A DNA stretch of 64,000 nt from Dillenia suffruticosa (Eukaryota > Streptophyta > Magnoliopsida > Dilleniales > Dilleniaceae), in NCBI GenBank assembly GCA_033439265.1, contig JAVTVX010000019.1:7943501-8007500 (forward strand), read 5' to 3'. Position 1 is the stretch's first letter. Every line of letters begins with the position of its first letter. The notes below the pieces were generated by a model, which made no database searches, had not been told where the DNA came from, and saw only the letters and a list, made by a program, of their open reading frames with translations. Shown piece by piece: positions 11,464 to 22,776 of this stretch. The position numbers and the translations under genes are program-made.

Positions 11464-11648
11464 CCCTCTCCTCCATCTCTTTTCTCATTTCTTTCCCTCT
11501 CCTCTTGTTCTCTATAAATAGGGCTTAGTTGTTCATTTGGAAAGTATGAAAAACATGCCTTCATTGCATGTAAACTCTCTTTGATTTCTTAATTAAATTC
11601 TTGAAGTTTCTTTCTTCATTCTTAGCTTGCTATATTTAAATTTCATCA
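11464..11648 (+). repeat. Element B 3' LTR, truncated to its last 185 bp
   Basis: It corresponds to 7138-7322 of the 5' LTR with about two mismatches by eye. The junction lies at a CC shared by the internal end (TACACACC) and the LTR (TTGCCCTCTCC), which suggests a small-microhomology deletion that occurred after integration, because the GAAAC duplication is intact. Confidence 0.93.
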
Positions 11649-11653
11649 GAAAC
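11649..11653 (+). repeat. Target-site duplication of B, right copy
   Basis: GAAAC, equal to 6821-6825. Sequence after it continues the A polyprotein in the original phase. Confidence 0.95.
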
Positions 11654-13454
11654 TAGACTGCCCTCTCCGCTGGCTCCTCCACTTCGACGTTCCACCAGAT
11701 TGAGGCTTCCTCCCTCAGAGTGGATCAACAGAAGAGTTTATTACAATTCTAAGGTAACTCACTATCCTATTTCAAATTACTATTGTGTATCTAATACTTC
11801 CTCAAGCCATCAAGGGTTCTTGAGTGGCATTGACTCATCACAGGAACCTAAGGATTTTGATGAGGCAAATACCAAACCCGAATGGAGACAAGCTATGCTT
11901 GAAGAACTAGATGCATTGAATAAAAATGGGACGTGGGAGATTACTACTCTCCCTAAGGGAAGAAAGGCTGTCGGGTGTAAATGGGTGTTCAAAATCAAGT
12001 ATAAAAGTGATGGATCCATTGAACGCTACAAGGCAAGACTTGTAGCCAAAGGATTCACACAAACTTATGGAGAAGACTACACTGAGACTTTTGCCCCTGT
12101 TGCCAAAATGAAAACGATAAGGGTTTTGATGTCAATTGCAACCAATGGAGAATGGCCAATGTATCAAATGGACGTGAAGAATGCTTTCCTTCAAGGGGAC
12201 TTAGACGAAGAAATCTACATGCAAATTCCCCAAGGGCTAGATGAGGATTCAAACATCAAGGTGTGTCGTCTTAAAAAAGCAATCTATGGGTTAAAACAAT
12301 CTCCTCGTGCCTGGTATGCAAAATTAAGTTCAGCACTTCTTGGTAATAACTTTAAGAAATCCATTAGTGATTCCTCCATGTTTACTAAAGTTAACAATGA
12401 AGAAATCATTATTGTTCTTATTTATGTAGATGATATAGTTATTACAGGAAGTGATATGAATGGTATTGATCAAGTTAGAAATTTCCTTAAATCTACTTTT
12501 GAGATTAAAGATTTGGGAAAACTAAAGTATTTCTTAGGAATAGAGCTTGCCTATTCTCATAAGGGGCTAGTTCTATGCCAACGGAAATATGTACTTGACC
12601 TTTTGCAGGAAACTGGAAAGGTAGGAGCTAAACCAGCAGCAACTCCTATATCCATAGCAGAACGAGCACAAGGTGATGAAGAAATGTTCCAGGATATTCC
12701 TAAATATCAAAGACTTGTGGGGAGGCTCATCTACCTCACCATTACAAGACCAGATATCACCTATGCCGTCAGCTTAATCAGTCAACGGATGCATGCTCCA
12801 AGGATTCAAGATTGGAAGGCAGCAGAAAGAATTCTCAAGTATTTAAAAAGCTCACCAGGAAGGGGAATTCTTATGAAAAACAACCACAGCATGGAGATTT
12901 ATGGCTACTGTGATGCAGATTGGGCTGGGGATGTCACGGACAGGAGATCCACCACCGGCTACTGCATGTTCGTGGGAGGAAATCTTGTAACATGGAAAAG
13001 CAAGAAACAATCTGTTGTATCCAGATCAAGCGCTGAGGCTGAATACAGAGCAATGGCAGCGGCTACAAGCGAAATAGTTTGGCTAAAGGCATTACTTGAG
13101 GAGATGGGATTTCCTACTATCGCTCCTATTCTTCTACATTGCGATAATCAAGCAGCTCTTCATATCGCTGCCAATCCAGTATTTCATGAAAGAACGAAGC
13201 ACATTGAGGTTGATTGTCATTTTGTTCGAGAAAAATTAGAAAACAAGACAATTTCAACCTCATATGTTAGAAGTGAAGACCAGCTAGCTGACATTTTCAC
13301 TAAGGCAACAACTGAGAAACATCTTCAACACATCCTTAGCAAGTTAGGGTCCATAGACATCTATGCACCTAACTTGAGGGGGAGTGTTAAAAATAAGGGA
13401 GAAGATGAAGATAAGTCTCAAGGTATTCAACTTGAAAATATGATAATGTCATAA
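11654..13454 (+). pseudogene. Element A reverse transcriptase-RNase H half, separated by B
   Basis: The frame is in phase with 4430-6825 once B and one duplication are left out. An in-frame Met at 11700 exists but is internal. It encodes RRSTRLRLPP and SEWINRRVYY linker motifs, RT with YQMDVKNAFLQGD and IYVDDIVITGSD, then RNase H with GYCDADWAG, SSAEAEYRAM, CDNQAALH and HIEVDCHF. All catalytic motifs look intact. The reading frame passes through the polypurine tract and 70 bases into the 3' LTR before stopping at 13454. Confidence 0.92.
13376..13384 (+). other. Element A polypurine tract
   Basis: GAGGGGGAG directly precedes the TG of the 3' LTR, the expected plus-strand primer. It is also translated, as part of the LRGSV segment of the polyprotein. 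The same tract is present in C (reverse strand) and is deleted in B. Confidence 0.9.
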
Positions 13455-13840
13455 ACATTGGGCCTTTTATTTTTTAATGTTCAGAATTTGGCAACATATT
13501 TATGACCCAAAATACATTCAAAAACAAGCCCAATGAAGCCCAAAAGTATGGAGAAAAGTCTAAGAGGTAAACCCAAATAGCTAGGGGCAGTTTGGGCAAT
13601 GTATATTCCAACAGTCCAAAAACTAGCTGTTGGAATTCCTTGGAGTTTGAGCCCCAACGGGAATATTGACTTTGTTCTCTCTCTACTGGCTATTTTTCTC
13701 CCTTTGCCTATAAATAGAGCTATTGCTCTCCTTGTAAAATTAAGAGGAAGATAATCTCTCTTCCTTTGTATCATTCTACTACATCAATAAAAACCAGAAG
13801 TTTATTAGATTTCTCTCTCTTCTTAGTCAAAAATCCAACA
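13385..13840 (+). repeat. Element A 3' LTR
   Basis: 456 bp, TGTTAAAAAT to TCCAACA, with about five differences from the 5' LTR and about four from the third copy at 62773. The sequence following it (GAACC...) is unlike the sequence preceding the 5' LTR. Confidence 0.95.
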
Positions 13841-15185
13841 GAACCTTTAGCAATTGTCTTGAGGGGTTGGAATATATTTCTGACTCTACTGATTCCTAGT
13901 ACATGGTGAATAATAGTGGCAATGGTGAGTTTATTGAGTTTTTATCGTTTGAGATTTGATTTCGAGATTTTATCTTTGGTATTTTGTTTAAGGAAGTGCA
14001 TTACTGGGGGCCCAACAAAAGGTTGGTACTTTGTCCACACAAAGCGGGAATCGAAGTAAAAGTTCATTTATAGAGAGATCTAGATAGGTCGTAGAGGAGC
14101 AAATTCTTTTTTTGTTGAATTTGCAAATAAGAATTTGGTGCCATCATTGTTGGGGGCTTATGGGGAGACTTCTACAAGGTCAAAGGTGTCTGCATCTTCT
14201 CGACATCTGGATTTTGATAAATCAGTTGGAAATTTCTATAAAGCTATGGGTAAGGCTATCTAGGTGGAGGACCTGATTGAGAACAAGGTGTTGAAGTTAG
14301 CCAGTTTTCTATTGAATGAGGAGTTACAAATTCAGAGGCCATTTATATTGGAGAAAAAGGCTAAATGAATCATCAATGTCTTTAATTTTGTCGAAGTTGA
14401 TGATCTTGACCAGGTTATTACCCTAAAGTCAATGAGGACCTATGCCGAATCGAAAAAGGAAATCAAGGATGAAGAGAGTGCATCCAAGGGCATATTTATA
14501 AGAGGAGGAGATTAGTCTGGACACCAAACAATAAAGAGGCTGGTAAGGGTGATGAATCAAACTCAGTAAGCGCAATGGATGAAGGAGGGCGGTGAAAAGA
14601 AGGAGCTGGATGAAGAAAGAGAAAGTGCATTAGAAGAGAGGGCAAGTAACGTGTGCCCTATTGCTACTCTCATTCCCAAAGGGTTGTTGGAGAGACACTT
14701 CCGGTTCCTCCTTTGGCTATTTGAAGTCCTAAGATGTCAAGCATTGAGGTTGGGGCTCTCGAGTTTGAGGGAGAGGTTGCTTCTTTGGGAATTCTAGGCT
14801 CGGATCAAGAAGGTGGCACAATGGAACCTGAGCTGAGTTCTTCTAGTACTGTCCGAGAGTACCTATTCGCCGAGAAGGGAAAAGGAATAATGCTGAACAC
14901 ATGGTCCCTCTTCCCCCTATTTTGGTTGACCGTTTGAAACATCTGAAGGAGAGAGGAATTGCCGCTATAAGATGTGGTGATAACTATTTTTGTTATTTAA
15001 ATATTGATGAAGTTGGGAAGTTTGCCTATATGCTGAATTTTCACCAAGTTGAGACAGTAATGGCACTTTTAGTTTAGTTATGCTTTTCTGGGTAAGGTTT
15101 GAGTTAATTCATCGTTTCTATCATCATCTATGTAATTCTTTTTTTGTTCACAAGCTATTGCTATGGCAAAATTTCAAAGAGTATG
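13841..15185 (+). pseudogene. Decayed plus-strand ORF, putative gypsy-type extra ORF (first part)
   Basis: Broken plus-strand frames contain a GGPTKGWYFVHTKRESK segment, then RRGANSFFVEFANK and later KLASFLLNEELQIQRPF. The spacing of GWY-F, a basic stretch and FFV resembles the plant putative gypsy-type transposon domain (Transposase_28), but the match is weak. Stops and shifts are frequent. It is interrupted by H at 15186 and appears to continue after 21862. It could instead be a host-gene remnant. Confidence 0.4.
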
Positions 15186-16686
15186 TGATGTGTCGTCAAA
15201 TTATTAAAAACAAATTAACCTATTTCACTAAATACTAACATAAAGCGAGTAAAGTCGTCTGCTCAGAGAATGGTGAATTCACTTCTTTTAAGAAAATTAA
15301 AGTATAGAGGTTTGAAAATTAACTAAACTAATAAATTAATTCAAGAAAATAATTGGTTAAAAAAATAACTCAAAATTAAAAGAATAAAAATTAATGGAAA
15401 ATCTATTTTTAGTTAAAAGAATTATATCTACCTTGATTTGATTTGATTGATTATCGATCTATCTAATGTATTCAATAAATCATAAATAAATTGATTCTAG
15501 TCATTCATTAAATGTCGAATAACCAATCTCTCCTTATTTCGTTGATAATTAAGAGAAACTTTTTAATTATTTTTTTAATCAAAAGACATCACTAGAGAAA
15601 CTTTTAGAATTTAATATTTTGACAGTATTAAAATCTAGAAAGAGACAATTTTAATTAACAAATATACAATCAGTTTATTGAAATTAAATTATTTAATTCC
15701 ATAATATAGATTAGATTAGTAACAAAGTCATGAATTTATGTCATTTACTATTATATTAAAATAAACAAATAATTACGAATTTACCGTTTTAATTAGTAGT
15801 TGATTATTTTATGACTATTAAATATTGACCACTATTTAATAAATCTTAAAAAATCATAATTCAAGAAATGTATGAATTAAATAAATACTCATGAGTTGTT
15901 GATGAAATTACGTACAATTAGATCTCTCAACCATATAAAATCATGACTTCTATAATTCTTAAACTAGAAAATAAACTTAGAAGGAAAGTATGGATAAAGA
16001 ACTAACAAAATAAACGAAAATTATGCTGGTAATTAAAATATGTGCCGAAGAGAATATGAAAAAAATGTGACTGCTTGCTATTGGAAAAAGTCTACAGGGA
16101 TGTGGGTGGCTGCTGCCCGTTCCTTGCTGCTGTCCTTTCAGGTTGCTCTTGCTACATACAATGTTCCCCCTTTTATAGGAATAAGTTTCCTATTTTTGAA
16201 AAGGAAAATCTTTCGAGAGAGTTAGACAACTATTAAATAAATAAAAATGAAGTTTTACTTGTCTGAATAAACTAACTAAAATAACAGTTACAAAAATTGG
16301 AATTTTCAAAATTTTTATTCTTAAATATTAGGAATAAATCAATATATTTGCAAATATTCCATTTTTTCAAATTCGATCTCAGTTTTCCTTGATTCCATAT
16401 GCAAATAGAAGAAAATATGCAACTTTGGTTTTCAAAAAAATCCTGTAATTATTTCTAGATCCGCGTGCCCACATACTAACAAAAGAATATTGTTGCCCAT
16501 TTTTCCATTCCTTGCTAAATGCTCCAAATTGACTCCTTTTTCATACGTTCTTTCATAGGTCTCCTCCATCAATTTTAACATATCAATTATCATAAAATAT
16601 AACAATTAGTATAATATTTATTCAAAAATCAAACAAAAATCAAACAAAAATCAATTATAATTATTACACTAATTTATGCCCAATCA
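15186..16686 (-). repeat. Element H left LTR (3' LTR of the minus-strand element)
   Basis: About 1501 bp, very AT-rich, clearly alignable by eye with 20335-21862 along its whole length, including the shared GAGAATATGA-K-AAAA-GTGACTGCTTG region and the GATCTCAGTTTTCCTTGA block. Many substitutions and small indels separate the copies, so insertion is old. Short frames here are not credible genes. Confidence 0.85.
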
Positions 16687-18899
16687 AATTCCCTCACATT
16701 TAGATAATGCTTGTTCTCAAACATTTCTAACTCAAATAAAGAAAAAACTACTTTATAAACCAACAATTTTTCTTCCAAACTCCCAAACCAACGTATGCCA
16801 TAAGAGTCACACCGGAAGTTTAATCAAAATAATAAATACTTCACAGAATTTTGTACATGAACAACCAGTACATATTCTAACAGATCTTTGTGAAATCAAA
16901 ACTATAAAATTCAACAATTCTCTCCAAGGGTTTGTTCAAATTCACTCAAAAATGGATAATGTGTACATATATATCACTTAAATCAATACAATTGAATTGG
17001 CATTACCATAAGATTGCATATATATTAAAATGTACACTACTTAAAAATTTAAATTCTATACACCAATCTAACAGTCTTTCATTTAGTTATAAGGTTAGAG
17101 TTAAGAGTAGGATAAAAACGATACTTAAGAGTTAAAACGTATCAAAATTAATATATAATTAATTACACAATTTTTCCGACATTGACCAATTTTGTGTCAA
17201 ACAAGCAGCATACAAAAAAAGACTCATTGCTGTCCACATGCTTTTTATCAACAATTTTTTTCTAATTTCCATGAATAGAATTTCAACACGTTGCAACACT
17301 TTTCCTTCTGTTTTTCTTCTTTCTTTTTTCTTTTTTTTTTTTGCTACTTTTGCATTTAAAAAAAAAATCCTCCAACAAAGAATAGGCAACGGGATAATCA
17401 AGTTTCTTTCTTCCTTGCTCAATCACAAAATTTTTTCTTTTTTTTTTATATTATACCCATGACACCATTAATATCAAGATTCCAGTTATCATCTTTCCAT
17501 TGAGACAAACAAATAACCAAAACCATATAATTAACTACATATATCTTTGGTACAAAGATTTGAAATGAAGGCCAAAATATTTAAATATTGTATTGAGAGG
17601 TTAGAAAAGAAGAAAAAGAGGGTCATAGACTCAACTTGGTTAACTGCAGGTTTTAAAATTGAGGTAGAGATTTTTACGAAAACCAAAAAGGGGTAAAACA
17701 TAGGTACTATTTTCACTTCAATGCATGAAATTCTAAAATATGGTCTCGATATACATAATAAAACAAATTTTAGAATATCAAATCTAAATGTGATATTCAC
17801 TCAACAAGAAAAAACAATTTCAAACACGTCCAATGAATTTGTTCGTTTTAGTCTCAAAACCTCACTTTTAAGTAATATTTGTGTCAAATCTTTCATATTT
17901 ATCCTTAAAAAAAACTATTAAAGAAATAAACAACCATTACAAACACAAAAATATTAATACGAGCCATTTTTTTCATAAATTTGCAACCAACCAAATAACA
18001 CACATCAACTTAAAGAGCTCGAATATATTTTTTTTAGTTTTTTTCTTTCTTTCTTTTTTTTTTTTTACCAAAATGCATTGGATTTATTAAAAGAATGCTG
18101 AAATTTAAAATGACTCTAAAAGAAAAAAGAAAAATCAAACACAAGAATCAGATAATCCTCCACACCTAAATCATGTATTGTCCTAAATTTATGTTAGGAG
18201 AGATAGAAAAATAAAGACAACTAACTCAAATAAAAACAAAAATAAAAAGATAAGACTTCTCTAGGGTGGGGTGAAGATTAGGGGGGTCAAATTTAACGAA
18301 TGTCAAAAAAAGAGTTAAGACATGGGCACGTCTTAATGACATAGCACTTATTGTCCTAAAAAATTTTCAACCTTTATTCATCTAAAAAATACCATCAAAA
18401 ATTAAATTCAAATCAAATCAACAAAAATAAATATTAAATTAAAATCATAAAAATATTGAGTTGCCTCCCAATATGCTTCTTTGTTTAGTCTCTTTGGCTT
18501 GACATAATCTCCTTACTTTATCCTCGTTCAAAAATTGGTTTGGTCCATTTAGATTTTAACTTACCTGGCATGAACATCAAATTTGAATTTAAGTGAAAGA
18601 TTTTTTGGCTTACCATGGATTACTTTTGGTGTAGAGGTTTGTCTTGAAAAAAATTATCTCATTGTACAATATTATTTGTCAAACTCTCTTTAAACACAAA
18701 ATCCTTTTACATAAATTTCTCATGTACAATAAAGTCCACCATGCAGGGTCTTTGTATTTTTATAGCAATTTACTTTGGATGACTTGACACTTGTTGCGTT
18801 GCTTCTAAGAGCGGAACGCTAATCTCCACCTTTTGAAAAGTTTTCAAAATCTCTCTGTTCTTCCTCTTTCTTTAATTTTGCTAACCTGCTAGGAAAATG
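16687..18899 (-). other. Element H 3' internal region without coding content
   Basis: No domain was found on either strand. Poly-T runs occur near 17320-17345, 17438-17447 and 18045-18066. At about 18465-18530 the minus strand reads as a phrase containing TTGGGAGGCAACTC, which to my knowledge is a recurrent sequence between pol and the 3' region of Athila/Ogre-type elements. Its closeness to gag suggests that pol was lost cleanly in the ancestor. Confidence 0.5.
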
Positions 18900-20260
18900 T
18901 GGTGAAATTATTATCTCCTGTTTTGAATTAAATTTATACTTACCTCCTTAGTTGAAACATCCAAAATTGTTGACTTTTCTTTAATTTTAGTCTCCTTTTT
19001 TGCTTCTATGTTTGGTGTTGCATCTTGCACCTCCTCTCCATTTATAAGGATCATGGCACTAACCTTTTCCTTTGAATTGATTTCCACTTGAGAGGACAAT
19101 TTTCCATGATTAATTTCAAGTTCACTCATAATTGTCACCAATTGTGATATTTGAGTTCCTAAATTTTGAATATTGGCTCTTGTCTCCTACTAGAACAATA
19201 GAATATCATTAGCAAAACTTTTAAAAACATCTTCCAAAGTTGTACCTGACTTCAAATATGCTTGCGGGAGTTGGACTGGTGGTTCGGCTTGAGGTTGCTA
19301 TAGAAACTCTTATGGTTGATTCCCATAACTAAGATTGAGACAATCCCACCATCTTTGATTGCAAGTATTTGAATACGGATCATCTTAAAGAGTGAGACAC
19401 ATCGGTAGGATGACCCACCCTTGAACAAATTTCACAAATCTTTACCTATTGCATTTGCCCTGCAACCAATTTCTTCACAAAAGATGTTGTGCATCTAATA
19501 TTTGATCAATGAAAGAAATACTTACGACATTAACCTTCCTTGGAACAACTTGCCATATTCTAAATTGTTGTGCATTGGCTGTCATATTAGATATTAAATT
19601 CCTTGCTTCCTTGGGCATTTTATTTACCAATGCACCTCTACTAGCAACATTAATCATATTCCTATCCATATGTGAGAGTCCTTCATAAAAATATTGAAGG
19701 GGCAATTGTTCTAGAATTTGGTGTTGGGGACAACTTACACACAATTGTTTGAATCTCTCCTAATACTCATACAAAGTCTCTCCTCTATATTACCTTATGC
19801 CACATATCTCCTTTCTAATCATGGCTACACGAGATGTTGAGTAAAATTTTTCTAAAAACAAATTTTCATGTCATTCCAAGTAGTGATAGAACCAGAGGGT
19901 AAATAATAAATCCAATCCTTTGCTTTATCAACTACAGAAAAAGAAAAAACTCTTAATTCAAGTTATTCTTCAATTACCCCTTGTGGCCTCATTGCCGAAC
20001 ACATAACATGGAACTCTTTTATATGCTTGTATGGATCCTCTCCTACAAGACCATAGAAAATAGGTAATAAACAAATCAATCCATAATTTAATTCAAAAGT
20101 GGTCTCAATATTAGAAAAATCAATGCAAAATGATTGTTCATTAACATCAAGAGTTGCTAACTCTCTTAAAGTCTTTTAGGCGACCATCTCTTCGTCTTTA
20201 AAGTTCTTCTCTTCTATATCATTGATAAATTCCAGCAAATTCACTGCAAAGGTTAGTCCC
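18900..20260 (-). pseudogene. Element H gag remnant
   Basis: Minus-strand frames give a gypsy Gag: LPLQYFYEGLSHMDRNMI, then SRGALVNKMPKEARNLI, at 19475-19744. Upstream pieces lie near 19800-20200 and a glutamate/lysine-rich tail at 18911-19141. The FYEGL and ALVNK-type phrases are typical of Athila/Tat Gag. Several stops separate the pieces. It would encode the particle protein if intact. Confidence 0.75.
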
Positions 20261-20309
20261 AAAAATAAGGAGAAAACAAAATTTAAAAAAAAATTAATCA
20301 CTTAACAAC

Positions 20310-20330
20310 GTTTCCCAGTATCCGCGCCAA
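20310..20330 (-). other. Element H primer-binding site
   Basis: On the minus strand, after ...CATACCA and five bases, the sequence reads TGGCGCGGATACTGGGAAA. It resembles TGGCGCCGTTGCCGGGGA, the tRNA-Asp-type site of Athila-like elements, with several mismatches. This fixes the orientation of H. Confidence 0.6.
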
Positions 20331-20334
20331 AATT

Positions 20335-21862
20335 TGGTATGTCATCAAACTAACAAAAATAAATTAACCAACTTCAGTAAATAGTAGTATAGAGTGAGTA
20401 AGGTCATCTCCTCAGGGAAAATAATTGACTAAAAATAAATAAATTAATTAAAAATAAATAAACTAATAAATTAATTCAAGAAAATAAAAGTATGGTGGTT
20501 TAAAGATTAAATAAACTAATAAATTAATTTAAGAAAATAATTGACTAAAAATAAATAAATAACTCAAAATTAAAAGAATAAAAAATAATGAAAAATCGAT
20601 TTCTAGTCAAAGGAAATATATCTATCTTGATTCAACTTAATTGATCTTTGATTTACCTAATGAATTTAATAAATCACAAATAAATTGGTCATAATCATTC
20701 AACAAAAGCTGAACAACCAATTTCTCCTTATTTTATCAATAATTAAGAGAAATTTTTTAATTATTTTCCTAATCGAAAGAGAACACTAGAGAAACTCGTA
20801 GGATTTAATGTTCCGATAGTATTAAAATTTAGAGAGATCTAATTTTAATTAACAAACACATAACGAGTTTATTTAAATTAAATTATTTAATTCCATAACA
20901 TAGATTAAACTAGCAACAAGCCATGAATTTATGTCATTCACCACTATATTAAAACAAACAAATAATTATGGATTTGTCATTTTAATTATTAATAGATTAT
21001 TTTAGAATTATTAAATTTTGGCTACTATTCAATAAATTCAAAAAAATCATAATGCATGAGGTGTAAAAATTAAATAAATATTTATGAGTTGTTGATGAAA
21101 TTATGCATAATTAGATCTTCCAACTATATAATTAAAATTATGATTTAATAACTTTTTAATTAGAAAATAAATTTAGAAGAAAAGTATTGATGAAGAAGAA
21201 CTAACAAAATAAATGAAAATTTTGCTGGTAATTAAAATGTGCCAAAGAGAATATGACAAAAACGTGACTGCTTGTCTCCGGGGACATGGGTGGCTGCTGC
21301 CCCCTGCCTGCTGCTGTCCTTTTGGGTTGCTCTTGCAACATACAATGTTCCTCCCTTTTGTAGAAATGAGTTTCTTATTTTTTAAAAGGAAAACCTTTCT
21401 AGATTTAGACAACAACTAAATAAATAAAAACGAAGTTTTACTTGTCTAAATAAACCAACTAAAATAGAAAATTACAAAAATTAGAATTTGCAAAATTTCT
21501 ATTCCTAAATATTATGAATAAATCAATATATTTGTAAATCTTCCAAACTTTCAAATTCGATCTCAGTTTTCCTTGACTCCACAAGCAAATAGAAGGAAAT
21601 ATACAACATTGGTTTTCAAGAAAATCTTGCAGTTATTTCTGAGATCTGTGTGCCCAAGTGCTAACAAAAGCGCATTGATGTCCATTTTTTCATTTCTTGC
21701 ATTAATGGTCCAAATTGGTTCCTTTTTCTATACTTTCCTTCATAGACCTCCTCCATCAATTCTCACATATCAATTATCATAAAATATAACAATTAGTATA
21801 ATATTTATTTAAAAATCAGGCCAAAATCAGTTACAATTATTATACCAATTTATGCCCTATCA
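20335..21862 (-). repeat. Element H right LTR (5' LTR of the minus-strand element)
   Basis: About 1528 bp, from TGGTATGTCATC to TATGCCCTATCA, homologous along its length to 15186-16686. It lies next to the primer-binding site, so it is the promoter-bearing copy. No confident TATA box was assigned. Confidence 0.85.
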
Positions 21863-22352
21863 ATAAGGAAGGGACAGTTAGTAGATCACTTGAAGGGTCA
21901 GTTGGAGGATTTAAGAGAGGGGGATATTTCGGCTTCGAGCCGACAGGGCCCAAAAGGATGCTGAGAAAGTGAAGGCAACTTCTATTGCCGTACAGAAAAA
22001 GGAAAAAATGATTGAGTTGCTGTAGGATGACCTGGACTATTCATATCATATTACAGATATGGCCACTAAAGAGGGTGAGAAGTTGAAAGATCTCCTTTGG
22101 AGAAGTGAAGCATGTCAGCTAGCTACTGATAAGCTTTTGCGGGAACGGGAGCAGACTTATGAACACGGCCACCAGGAGCTCTCCAACAGGTTGTGTGAGG
22201 GTGTGGATACTATCCGAAGGTTAAGAAGTGGCTTGATTGATGGTGTTGATGTTGGCAATTCCGATAGGACAGGCCCAAGCTCCGATGGTGCTCTTAGAGG
22301 AGGCCATTATGAAGAAGTCGCCACTGCTTGCTTGTGCATAAATGCCCTTTGA
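21863..22352 (+). pseudogene. Decayed plus-strand ORF, coiled-coil end (second part)
   Basis: An open stretch of about 97 codons (22059-22352) is preceded by broken frames. The protein is charged and probably helical (KEGEKLKDLLWRSEACQLA, then DKLLREREQTYEHGHQEL) and ends GGHYEEVATA. Long coiled coils follow the Transposase_28-type domain in many plant proteins, which fits with 13841-15185 as the same ORF split by H. The function is unknown. Confidence 0.45.
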
Positions 22353-22776
22353 GTTGATTTCACTAACTTGCAGCAAAGGCACTTGCTCCCCTTTCCCTTG
22401 ATCTGCTATTATTGTTATTGTACTTCTCTTTGGTACTTCTGTGTAATACAATCATTTTTAGGATGAGAGAACCTTTTCAGCTCTATTTTGTCTTTTATTT
22501 TGCTACGCAATTATTACCGTAATTAGTAAGGTTGAGTGAACCTTGAATCGGGTGTCGAGATAACACCTTCAACAGGAGCCTTGGTTGTCGTTGATAAGGT
22601 ACAAGGCTTGTATCGTGTTTTGAACCATATGTCATCCTAAGCTATCTGGGGGTATTACATTAGGAACGTATCCTTGGTGTTACTCTAGGAGGCAATGAGG
22701 TAGTGTAATGAAACACTGTAAAGATATTGTACCTTGAGAGTAGGAATGGAGTGTACTGGCAGTTGTATCAATATAG
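22353..22776. other. Non-coding stretch between the plus-strand ORF and the tandem repeats
   Basis: T-rich sequence with no domain on either strand. Probably the 3' untranslated part of the preceding ORF or an inner part of element D. Confidence 0.4.

Larger units (their letters stand above)
6826..11648 (+). mobile_element. Element B: Ty1/copia retrotransposon nested in A
   Basis: It has a full 497-bp 5' LTR, a tRNA-iMet primer-binding site, gag-pol in two overlapping frames and a 3' LTR reduced to its last 185 bp, flanked by GAAAC duplications. The retained LTR part differs from the matching 5' part at about 2 of 185 bases by eye, so insertion was recent. Its protein closely resembles element C, and the two are sister families (both LTRs start TGTTGAAATAAA). 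A deletion removed the polypurine tract and the first 312 bp of the 3' LTR, and a 1-base deletion breaks pol. It is no longer autonomous. Confidence 0.93.
3975..13840 (+). mobile_element. Element A: Ty1/copia retrotransposon carrying nested element B
   Basis: Two 456-bp LTRs (3975-4430 and 13385-13840) start TGTTAAAAAT and end TCCAACA. They differ at about five positions by eye. A tRNA-iMet primer-binding site and a polypurine tract GAGGGGGAG complete the frame. Leaving out B and one copy of its GAAAC duplication, the coding frame runs unbroken from 4430 to 13454, about 1398 codons. The five bases before the 5' LTR (CGACG) and after the 3' LTR (GAACC) do not match, and the two flanks belong to different older elements. 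Confidence 0.93.
15186..21862 (-). mobile_element. Element H: non-autonomous Athila/Tat-like gypsy element, gag only
   Basis: Two diverged LTRs of about 1.5 kb (15186-16686 and 20335-21862) share starts (TGATGTGTCGTCAAA and TGGTATGTCATCAAA) and ends (TATGCCC-ATCA). On the minus strand the primer-binding site lies beside the right LTR, and a decayed gag follows. No protease, RT, RNase H or integrase was found. The flanking five bases GTATG and ATAAG match at only three positions, consistent with an old or uncertain duplication. It inserted into the plus-strand ORF at 13841-22352. Confidence 0.85.

Noticed and set aside
16040..21419. Similar short frames at 16040-16225 and 21213-21419
   Set aside because: They occupy the same place in the two LTRs of element H and are similar because the LTRs are. 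There is no other support.
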